From a virus: 35,733 nt of DNA. The notes under the pieces were generated by a model, which did not search any database, was not told the origin of the DNA, and was given only the letters and a program-made list of their open reading frames with translations. Below, one piece after another: positions 20,207-29,800 of this stretch (within the stretch, counting starts at the first letter, position 1; every line of letters starts with the position of its first letter). The stretch is taken from positions 1 through 35,733 of the IMG/VR virus record IMGVR_UViG_3300032156_000042, one strand, 5' to 3'. A program made the position numbers and the translations under genes.

Positions 20207-22312
20207 ATGGTACGAACGATAGGACCCGCAGTTGGGAGTAAAGCGCAATTAGGGTACAAAGAAGAGTGTAAATGGGGATACCCCTCTGTTCCTGTTTCAA
20301 AGTTTTTGGAAATCACTAGCGAAGGAATTGCTAGTGAATATACAAACCTTGTGAGTGCTGGCTTGAGATCTGATAGGGCAACTCACAAACAAAGGACCGG
20401 GACAGAAGCTGCCGGTGGAGATGTTAGTTGTGAAGTTTCTCCAGAAGGCATCACTCCATTTCTCAAACACGCTTTGGGACAAAGATTAACCAAAAGGAAA
20501 GATATTGCCTTCGTTATGCATTACAAAGGTGCTGATACGAACCGTTGGGTAGAATTGACATCCAGCACGCTTACAAGTAAAGGAACCACGTCTGGTGATA
20601 ATCTTTCTATTACAATCACAAACAACATGACAGTACAGGCACTTCTTTCTACAATTCACAATTCTACAAACTGGGATTGTTATGCTCCTTGGGGCGATAA
20701 CACTGATGGCACGACCGGTGGGTATTATGCTCGTGCGCTCGCAAGCAAATTGAGTTCTACCCATAGTCTCGGTGCTTACGATTTTGGGATTGTTGGTGGG
20801 GCAAATCAATATGCAAAGAATACAGATGGTACTGTATTCTACCTTGAGCAATTTTCTGGATATGGTGGAACCGCTAATAGGGCATGGGTTGGGCATGATG
20901 ATGATTCCAACGGGTATGCTGGTATTTTCCCCGTATATTTCAAGTACGGCATTTATGAGCATACCTTGAATGCGAATCCAACTATTCCAGAAGGATATAC
21001 TCTCGAAATTGGTCGGGATGTTGCTGCATTCAACTATTATGGGGCAAAGGTTAATACCCTTGCTATGACAATCAACCCCGGAGAAATTGTTACCTCTACC
21101 ATTAACATGATGTGTAAGGGAGCAAGTACGAATGGCGATCCTGAGGTTAATGGGACTAATGTAGGATGGGCTGCTCCCTTTATTGGCATGAGATATGCCG
21201 GGACAGCGGCTTCTGCACATCTTGCAATTGCAAATGATGGTTCCAGCAATATGCTTTCATTTGAGCATGGTGCGCTGGCTTCTGAAATAACCACTTACAA
21301 ATTCACACTTAGCAGACCATTCAACACGCATAATGGTTACTATTTCGATACAACCTTGCTTCAAGGACTCGTTGAGTTCCTTGAATATAACACTTCTTAT
21401 TTTTCAATTACGAGAAAAGCGGGATGGAATCCGTATGGTGCATCGTATGGGACAGCCGGAATTACCACCGTTGCAGCTTCTACAGATATTCCTACAGCTT
21501 CAGATCTCACATTGACTATCGCAATTTCTACGACGATCTGTCCCCTTATAAGAGGGAACTATATTGGGACAGATGCCGGACAAAGTACGAATATCTATGT
21601 TGACATTACTACGGCGGGAGCAACAAGCGGAGTGGCTGCGTTTAAGGGTTCCAAGGATAATACCAACTGGAGTTCTGCAACATTGATTACCAGTGGGATT
21701 TGGTATCCGATCAAGGATGTTCTTGATGCGAATACTGGCTTTGAAGTTATGTGGCCTGAGTTGGTAACTTTGACACAGAATGACACATGGAGTTTTACAA
21801 CTTTCAAAGCAGCGGTGTCTGGTGGTGCTTCACTTTATGATGCCAGAGACCCGTACACTGGTTTTCAGGGCGCTGTCCTTTTGGATAAGGGTGCTGGAGC
21901 CGGTATGACTTCTCAGGGTGTCATGAGCCTTAATTTCACACTTAATAACAACCTTTATGGCGATAAGTATGAATTGGGCGATAGGCAGAGAGCAGCCGTA
22001 GTTGCACAGAAACGATCTGTGGAAGGAACAATCAACACTGAGTTTGATGATCTTGATCTATACAGGATGTTTGTTAACGGTGTGGCTGGTGATCTGCAAA
22101 TTACACTCACTTCAGATGAATATGTTAATGGTAGTACAGTCAAATATTCCATGATTCTTAGGTTCCCCAACATTAAATTTTCTGGGACCACTCCAGTGGT
22201 TGGTGGGCCTGATATCATCACGACTGATTTTCCGTTTACGGCTCTGTATGATGATACTGCCGTCATGCCGGAACTCGTGATTACCGTAGTTAACCATCTA
22301 AGTTTTATCTAA
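20207..22312 (+). CDS. Major tail tube protein with large insertions, 701 aa
   Basis: Forms the inner tail tube. The N-terminus (SKAQLGYKEECKWGYPSVPV), the segment RTGTEAAGGDVSCEVSPEGI (about 63-82) and the C-terminal third (TGFQGAVLLDKGAGAGMTSQ, then VEGTINTEFDD) follow the pattern of phage tail tube proteins of the Phage_tube_2 type. Those are usually 300-400 aa. Here two Gly/Ser/Thr/Tyr-rich blocks are added, at about residues 110-230 and 410-530, probably exposed on the outside of the tube. Strong TAGGAGG ribosome site. A perfect terminator hairpin follows 3 bases after the stop codon, which suits a highly expressed structural gene. Confidence 0.8.
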   Translation: MVRTIGPAVGSKAQLGYKEECKWGYPSVPVSKFLEITSEGIASEYTNLVSAGLRSDRATHKQRTGTEAAGGDVSCEVSPEGITPFLKHALGQRLTKRKDIAFVMHYKGADTNRWVELTSSTLTSKGTTSGDNLSITITNNMTVQALLSTIHNSTNWDCYAPWGDNTDGTTGGYYARALASKLSSTHSLGAYDFGIVGGANQYAKNTDGTVFYLEQFSGYGGTANRAWVGHDDDSNGYAGIFPVYFKYGIYEHTLNANPTIPEGYTLEIGRDVAAFNYYGAKVNTLAMTINPGEIVTSTINMMCKGASTNGDPEVNGTNVGWAAPFIGMRYAGTAASAHLAIANDGSSNMLSFEHGALASEITTYKFTLSRPFNTHNGYYFDTTLLQGLVEFLEYNTSYFSITRKAGWNPYGASYGTAGITTVAASTDIPTASDLTLTIAISTTICPLIRGNYIGTDAGQSTNIYVDITTAGATSGVAAFKGSKDNTNWSSATLITSGIWYPIKDVLDANTGFEVMWPELVTLTQNDTWSFTTFKAAVSGGASLYDARDPYTGFQGAVLLDKGAGAGMTSQGVMSLNFTLNNNLYGDKYELGDRQRAAVVAQKRSVEGTINTEFDDLDLYRMFVNGVAGDLQITLTSDEYVNGSTVKYSMILRFPNIKFSGTTPVVGGPDIITTDFPFTALYDDTAVMPELVITVVNHLSFI

Positions 22313-22315
22313 CAG

Positions 22316-22349
22316 AATGGGCTATGAGGTATTTACCTCATAGCCCATT
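22316..22349 (+). terminator. Strong terminator hairpin after the tail tube gene
   Basis: AATGGGCTATGAGGT and ACCTCATAGCCCATT form a perfect 15-bp stem around a 4-base ATTT loop, 3 bases after the tail tube stop codon. Only a TTTAG follows, so the T-run is short. It probably lowers transcription into the chaperone and tape-measure genes. Confidence 0.75.
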
Positions 22350-22605
22350 TAGTATGTCAATAGATTTGCAAATAGTCTTTGTCTTGACCCTTCTAATTGT
22401 AACTGAAGGGAGGGTATTTTTTAGGCTTGCAAGTCTTATTTTCTGGATTCCATATATTCTGTATATTAGTTCTGTATTTTTTACATTAGCTTTAATCTTA
22501 ATAACATCTAAGAAGCGTATAGAAGAATGGAATCTGGGGTACACATATAAGATTTGTACTAAGGCTTTTCGGAGCCTAATCAAACTAAGGGAGGTAAATG
22601 AGATT
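22350..22605. promoter_or_regulatory. Intergenic stretch between tail tube and chaperone genes
   Basis: These 256 bp are open in one reading frame from inside the terminator (22324) but lack a ribosome site until 22591. The would-be peptide is hydrophobic, as expected from T-rich DNA. A weak promoter candidate is TTTACA (about 22479) with TAACAT 16 bases on. A small AGGCT/AGCCT hairpin lies at 22562-22577. Confidence 0.35.
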
Positions 22606-22959
22606 ATGAAGGGAGTAAGATTTACAGAACCACACGATTTTATTTGTAAGTGTGACGACACCATTCCCGAGGAAGAGAAAACTCTTTTTAGAGTTAAATT
22701 CCTCACTAAAGAACAACAGGCAGAAATTCGTGACATTATGTATAGTGTCAAAGGAATCGGTGCTGCAAGACAAGAAAAATTCTTAACTGGTTCGGCAGTT
22801 CTTAAGGCTTTGGAATATGGTTTGGTTGGATGGAAAAACTTTAAATTTGATGATGGCCAAGAAATTCCATACAGCAAAGAAAATTTTTCGTGCATTCCTC
22901 CTGCACAAAGGGATGAATTAGCTAATCATATTAGAGGAATAACAGAAGGTGAGCTTTAA
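22606..22959 (+). CDS. Tail assembly chaperone-like protein, 117 aa
   Basis: The start is set at 22606 (MKGVRFTEPHDFI) because GGGAGGT lies 10 bases upstream. The ORF is open to 22324, but that start is inside the terminator hairpin. LKALEYGLVGWKNFKFDDGQ and then EIPYSKEN are typical of the small proteins between tail tube and tape measure genes in many siphophages, which act as tail assembly chaperones. The following gene shares this segment. No slippery sequence joining the two genes was found, so the usual frameshifted G/GT pair seems to be replaced by two separate paralogues. Confidence 0.65.
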   Translation: MKGVRFTEPHDFICKCDDTIPEEEKTLFRVKFLTKEQQAEIRDIMYSVKGIGAARQEKFLTGSAVLKALEYGLVGWKNFKFDDGQEIPYSKENFSCIPPAQRDELANHIRGITEGEL

Positions 22960-22971
22960 TAGGCTTATGGA

Positions 22972-23805
22972 ATGGAATATCCCGTTATTGAAAGACTTAA
23001 TCCTAAGAGTAGGTTTCCATATATCTGTGAAAGCGAAAAGGAATCCGAAGATAGGACTGTCTTCTATTTAAAATCGCTTAGTATCTTAGAATATAGGAGT
23101 TGTGAAGAGTCAATAGGGTTAGAAAAAACTAGATACGGAGCATTCGGGTTAATGGCTCTCAGACATGGTTTGGTCGGATGGGATAATCTTATCGATGATG
23201 ATGGTAGGATTATCCCATTTGATTTTTCAAATATCGATGCCATTCCATATATGGCTCAGTTAGAACTTTCTGCCGAAATAATTAATATTGCTGAAGTTAG
23301 TGATGAATTAACTGATGAACTGAAATTAGTCACAAAGTGGGCTGATTGGATTGATCATAATAAGAGAACATCAGATCAATGGGAATGTGGATTTTGTATT
23401 GAAAAAAAGTTACCCGATATAAGAAACTGCACTGGTAATCTTCCAAATAAGTGTCCAAGATGTCAGAGATCAATCCAGGATGAATTTTGCGAACAATGCA
23501 TGTTACCTACTAAGCCACAATTTGTTTTTCGGTTCAGTAACGTGATAGGAGACCATGTAAGCCGTTGTCCTGTTTCTTTGATAACAGAACGGGCTCTTAG
23601 ATTGACAAATATTATCAATTATATAGATAGTTCAAAAGCATTGCCTTTTTCCGGTGGAGCACTAGAACAAACGGCTTTTTATTATACATCTAGAATAATA
23701 GTATTGTCTGAACAGAATGCTCTTCTTAAAAAAGAACTAGATAAAACGATCACTAAAAAGCCGACCATTGGTGACATGAAAAGGGGGACTAAAGATGCCA
23801 GTTAA
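22972..23805 (+). CDS. Chaperone-like paralogue with Cys-rich zinc module, 277 aa
   Basis: Residues 60-105 (LRHGLVGWDNLIDDDGRIIP) repeat the segment of the preceding protein, so the two are related. A Cys-rich module follows at about residues 138-176, with CGFC, CPRC and CEQC pairs, likely binding one or two zinc ions. The C-terminal part is helical. The stop overlaps the tape measure start by 11 bases, so it is probably translated in step with it and helps fold or load it. A weak ribosome site suggests low expression or coupling. Confidence 0.6.
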   Translation: MEYPVIERLNPKSRFPYICESEKESEDRTVFYLKSLSILEYRSCEESIGLEKTRYGAFGLMALRHGLVGWDNLIDDDGRIIPFDFSNIDAIPYMAQLELSAEIINIAEVSDELTDELKLVTKWADWIDHNKRTSDQWECGFCIEKKLPDIRNCTGNLPNKCPRCQRSIQDEFCEQCMLPTKPQFVFRFSNVIGDHVSRCPVSLITERALRLTNIINYIDSSKALPFSGGALEQTAFYYTSRIIVLSEQNALLKKELDKTITKKPTIGDMKRGTKDAS

Positions 23806-26800
23806 TAGAGAAATTAATTTTATGATTAACATGGTTTATAAAGCCAAGGCCGAGATGGCTAATTTTAAGAAAGATATTGATGAGATTAAAGATTCTGTAA
23901 AGGAACTTAATAACCTCGGCCTAGAAAAAAGTGATGCTGGCATTAAACAAGTAATGACAACCCTTTCAGGATTTGTCAAAAAGGTTGGAGAATTAGGTAC
24001 GGGGAAAGAATTTAAGAAGTTTGCTAGTGTTGCAGATGCCTTCAGCAAATTAGCTTACGGAACTAATCTGGCAGAAGATGCTATGATAAGTTTGAATAAA
24101 ACCATAGGGCTGGCAGCTATGGCTGGAGAAAGCTTAGTTGAAAAACAAAAGGAAATAGCTGCTACATCAGGATTTTTACGAGGGATAGTTGGTACTCTTA
24201 CGAATTTGGGAAACATAAAAACCTCTAATTTAGCAGTTTTATCGAATCTTTTTGATTCCATAGGAAAAGCAGCTTCTAAATTTGGCGAAGGCGGGACGAT
24301 AGTACCAGGATTACAAAAAATTGCTACGCTAAAGGATGATTTTACAATAGTTGCAAATGCAGTCACTACAATATGCAAGCAATTATCAATGCCAGTAGTA
24401 GGGCAGAATGCTGATAAGATTGCAACGATGATGCGAGGCGGAAGCGGAGGTGGTGGAGTTCCTTTTGGAGGAGGAGGGGAGACTCTTAAGGGTGGGGTGG
24501 GGGGAACAGAAAGTTGGCGAATGGCAGGGGGAGGCTGGTCTCCTCAGACGGTTACTAATTTTAGAGATTGGTATCATCATGAAACTGAATTTATGGGTAA
24601 AACTTTTTCTGAATATAGTAAAATGACTGTTGGTCTTCAAGGGTTAGGCGATCCTGAAAGAGAAAAGGGTCCTAGTCTTCCGAGAGCGGAAGAATTAAAA
24701 AGGAATATTATTAAGATCAGAAAGGATAGCGAAGAACACTTCAGAGGGCTTTTTGAAAGAATTAAGCAAATGGGGGCTGATTATAGTAACATTGTTGAAA
24801 TGATGACTGGTGGAGGAAATCTTCCTAATGTTATCGCTGCATCTAAATTAAGTGGCGTTTTTACTGGAAAAGCTTTCAGCGAAGAAATAGGAGGCAGGGA
24901 ACTTGGAGCAGTTTCGATGACTCGTGGTACTTGGGTTCATAAAGCTGTCAGTTCTGTTTTTGATGACATCAATAAGGAGTTTGGAACAGAAGGAGGAATT
25001 GGAAGGTTCATATCAGAGGAACTGTATGCTTCTCCTAGATTTAGAAATTTTGCGATAGCACAAGCTAGGCAAGCTGGTCAGGATTTTAAATATGAAATGC
25101 TTCGTGGTGTTGCGGAAATTCAAAAAGGTCCTATGCCATTGCCGAAAGGAGTTTTGAGAGAAACAGTTAAGCAAATCAAATTTCAATCCCAGATTGTTCA
25201 ACAAGATGCCTTAGATGCGCTCTACGGCGAAAAGAGTATTTTTGCCCAAATAGGAAAAATTATTCCTAAAAATGAGTTAAAGGGACTTACTGCATGGGCA
25301 GAGGTTCCAATTACTCCGATTACTCTTTTAGAAAAAGGAGCGACTATCCCAAAAACATATCCCAAAGAAATGCAACAGGAAATCAAATATATGCTAACCG
25401 TAGGGTTAGGTCAAATGCAAAAGGCCGGACTTCTTCATTCTGATACTATGAAAGAGCTTATGGATTATTGGAGAAAGGAAGGCTTAGTTGTCTATGGCGT
25501 TGGAGATATGTTTTTGGAATGGGCTAAAGGCGAAAAGAGGATGGTTGTAGATATTAAAAGCAGTAGGGATGTTAATGCACCTAAAAAGTTAGCAAATTTA
25601 TTTCAAGTAGGAACATATGGGCTATCTGATAAATTAACGAGTGGGTTAAAACAAGCAACAACTTTTGGCGGGAAAGGAGTTTCAACAGGGATTTATCAGC
25701 CGAATCTAGGAACATTATCTCCAACCGCCTTTAGTATTCCACCAGGAGAAATGGTGTATGAAACAACTAGGCAGGCAGGGATAGAAAAAGGCATGCCTCC
25801 TTCGGAAGAAGAAATAAGACTTAAGAAGGTTGTTGTTGAAGCTACTAAGAGGCTGGTTGATGTGACTACCCAACTAACAGAAGCCAATAAGAAACTGGTT
25901 GACGTGACTACTCAATTAACAGAATCCAGAAAAGTAGGAGCAGAAGCAGAAAGAATATTAAGAAGCGGGGCCGGTGGGACAGAAGGCACAGGGGGAGGTG
26001 GGCAAGGCAGTTTCTTTTTTCCCGGTGGCGGAGGAAAGGGTGGTCAAGCAGGAGGCGGAGGACTTCTTTCTAGAGAGATGTTTGCTACTAGAGATGCGGT
26101 AACGGCATATAGCGAGATAGATCAAGCAATAACTAAAGTTTATTTGAAACAAGTAATGTTTGGAGAAAAAATCGATCTTTCTAAGGTTAAAATAGAACAG
26201 TATAATGCTGTAGTGAATAATTTGGCATCTTCTTTTAGCAAATTCGTAACAAGTCAAGATAGAGATGCTGCTCTTGTTAAAGTGGCTGCTCATTTCGAAA
26301 AATTAGCAGAAGTATCATCTAGATATGGTCAAAAAATAGACGAATTGAGTGTTAAAGAGCAAAGGATGAAAGATCTTAGAGAAAAGACCATGTACACGCT
26401 CTTCAAAGCAACTCCAGAGGGATATGGGAAACCTGGACATTTGACTACTGCTGGAGAGTTGAGAGAGGCTCCTGGGGATTATGAAAAGATAATTAGTAGT
26501 TTTTTAGGAAAAACTGGGGAAGTTGCTGTTCCAACATCTAAAGCAATATCTGGAGAAGTGGAAAGAGATTTAAAAAGTTATCAAAATCTAATGAAAGAAA
26601 AAGAACTTTTGTTGATTCAAAACAAAGAATTTCAAGCTTCTTTGGTTGAATCTATTGCATTGACTGGAAAATCTGGAGATGCTAATGAGCAATTGGTTCG
26701 TGAATTAACTCCTGTTATAGATGGGATTATTGGCGAAAATGCGGCTATGGAAACAGCTAGAAAAACAGTTGATAATTTTGAAAAAGCAATTGAGTTTCTA

Positions 26801-29800
26801 ACTCAGGCTCAACGAGCTCAACGATTAGAAATGTTGAAACAAACAACTTCTTCAGAAAGAATTTCCGAAGTAATTTCAAAATTAAGAACAGAATTTGATG
26901 CAATGGAAATTAATATAAAGGATAGCAATTTGTCATATGCTCAATCTAGTGAAGCTTTAGATTATTATGGGCGATCATTATCTCTCATACAAACTAAACG
27001 GGCTGCGACTAGTGAAACTCTGGCAATGATGAAAATGGGTCTAGTAGATGAAAAAAAAGCTTTACTTGATTTACAAAAACAACAACAATCTGGGATTAAA
27101 TTGACAGAAGCACAAACAGCTTCTATGGCAGCTTATGGAAAATCTATCGAAAACACTCAAAAGGATGTTAAAATATATACTGATAATTTAAGTAAATTGG
27201 GAGATATGGAACAGGAGTATTTAATTGCCCAATCAAACGTGAGCACAACACAAAACAGAGCATTGTCTCGAACCGCTGAACATAATCGTGGTTATTTTAG
27301 AACCACAATTCAAGGCTTTTTAGACATGATGAAATCTCAAACAGCTTGGATTGCTGGCTATGGAGTTATGTTCGGAGCTGTTGGCGCTTTTAGGAATGCT
27401 CTTGGTTCGGTGATTACAATACAACACGAATTTGCGAGGGCCATGAGAACAGCCAATGATAGCACATTGACCGCAGCTGAAACTCTTGATCTTTATAGAG
27501 AAAAAGGTGTCGGTGCAATGATTAAGTTTGGCGTGGAAGCGAAAATGGTTGGAGAAGTTCTATATCAGTTAGGCAGTTCTGGATTAACTGCAAAAGAATC
27601 TCTTGCTGCTTTAAATTCTACAATGAGTATGATAGTAGGAACTGAGGGCGAAGTTGCTGATTCTACAAAGTTGGTCGCAGCTGTCTACAATAACTTTAAA
27701 GATCAAATCAAAGGAACGGTAGATTTACAGGAAAAATTTCAATACATAAACGATGTTATTGTGGCGACATTTAACTATCATCAAGTAGAACTTAATGAAC
27801 TTTCTGATGGGTATAAAGCTTTCTTGGCAATGGGTAAGGCAGCTAATTTAACTCTTGTGGAGATGTCAGGAATTTTAGGTACTTTAAATGATCGTTTAAT
27901 AAGATCTGGCGAAGCTGGCCGTTCTATGCAAAGTGTTTTGAGTCAGATCTCTAAGAATCCAATTCAATTTGCAGAGGCTTTTGATATTGTAATAGATACC
28001 AGTAAGCCATTGGAAATCTTGGATATTCTAAGACAATTAAATTTACGCATGAAAACAACTTCTATGTCTGTTGATGAAATGGAAAAAGTTTTTGATAGAT
28101 TAGGACTCAGGGGTGCTAGAACCTTTGTAACTCTTATCAGAGATTACAAAGATCTTGAGTCAAATATAGAAAGACTGAAGATGACCTCTGAAGGTGCTGC
28201 AAGTGCTATGGCCGACGTAATGCTTAGAAAACCAGATGTGGCTTTTAAGCAATTAGGCCAGACAATGATTTCATTGGTGAGAACTGGATTCACCCCTGTC
28301 GTAGAGGCAGCAGCTTCTGTCGCATATTGGGTTTCTAGAATTGGGTTGGCTGCTAATGAAGCCAATAGTACAGTACAGAAATATGCTGGCTATTTGCTTC
28401 AATTGGTGACTACCTTAGGATTAGCAGCTGGAGCAGCCGCCGCTTTCAGAGCAGTTAAAGATAGAATGTTTGATCCAACAGGTGCGGATTTTAAATTAGT
28501 TCATGCATTCGGAATTCGTATTGCTGAAACTTTTACTGCACTTGGATCCATAGTTATAGCCTTGGCAGTATCAATCGGCAGACTTGTTAAAGAACTTATA
28601 GTTCTTCGTACAGTTCAAACTTCTCTTCTCAGTCCACTAGATATGCTTAAAAGTCAATGGGCTAATTTAGGAACGGTCCTTTTTGGAAGTGTTAAAATGC
28701 TTCATCTTGTAGGAATAGCGATTGCTGGCATACTTGTTTATAACCTTATTGATTGGTTAATCGTTACTTCTGAAGAATATGTAGCTTTGACAGGAAAGAC
28801 GGCTGAATACATAGAGACTTCTTATAGTGAAATAGAGGCGTTAAAAGCTAAGGGTCAAGAATATAGGAATTTAGGCGAAGCTACTCGGGATTATTTGGAT
28901 GCCTTAGGAGATATACAAAAGACCAAAATAGAAGATATGATGGCTAAAGCTCCTAAATCAATAGAACAAACTTCTAAGGCTTTAGAATCTATACAGCGTC
29001 AATTCGGGGCGAGTTTGGGAGGACGACCAACATTTGGAGTTGAGGGCATGTCTATAGGGCCAGAGATTGGTGGACGACAAGCACAAGAAGATTTTGAAAA
29101 GTATACCAAAGATGCCGCTCTCGAGTCTAGACGTCTTTTAGATGAGTTGGTGAAAAATAATGCGAAAACTCTTAACCCATTAAAAAAGATGAGAAAAGAG
29201 TTCTATGATGAGCTTACTCAAATAGAAAAAGAAGGTTTAGATAAAATCATTAAGCAATTAGAAAATCAAGCAAGACAAGTGGCGGATGCTAAACTAGAGA
29301 TGAGTAAATATATTACAGGCGCTCATGAAGTTAATGTAGTGCAAGCGGTAGAAAAACCTAGACAGAAGGGGATGTATGGGACACAAGTAGCGATAATGGC
29401 TGAAGCATCTACTCTGGGCCAATTAGCTAAAGCAGAATATGATATAGAAAAAGTTAAAGGTAGAATTAATGAAATGGCTTTTCATTCTGGCGTGTTGAGC
29501 AAAGAAGAAACAAAAGCTCTACAAGATCAGGGAAAAACCATATCAGAAATAAGGCAAATAGCACTTCAAAGAGCAATGGATCAGAAAGCTTATTTGGTCT
29601 ATAAAGATCAAGAAATCATGGCCGATGACGATATTGGGAAAGCAGTTAAGCAACTTATAGAGTTAGATGCAAAAAGAATAGAATTAGCACGACAGCTTGA
29701 ATTAGAGCTTAAGGGAATGACTCGTAGTTATGAGGATCAAATAAGGGGTTTTTCAAGAGGTCTTGAAGATATGGTTTCTGGGATGGCAAAACCAGGACTT

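Noticed and set aside
20486-21220. 244-codon minus-strand ORF opposite the tail tube gene
   Set aside because: It is a shadow of the plus-strand gene, with no ribosome site and no protein-like domain.
22324-22605. Hydrophobic N-terminal extension of the 22606 gene
   Set aside because: The upstream ATG is inside the terminator hairpin and has no ribosome site; the start at 22606 has GGGAGGT. The open frame is probably accidental in T-rich DNA.
22338-22895. 185-codon minus-strand ORF opposite the chaperone gene
   Set aside because: No ribosome site and it lies against the direction of the module; the plus strand has conserved features.
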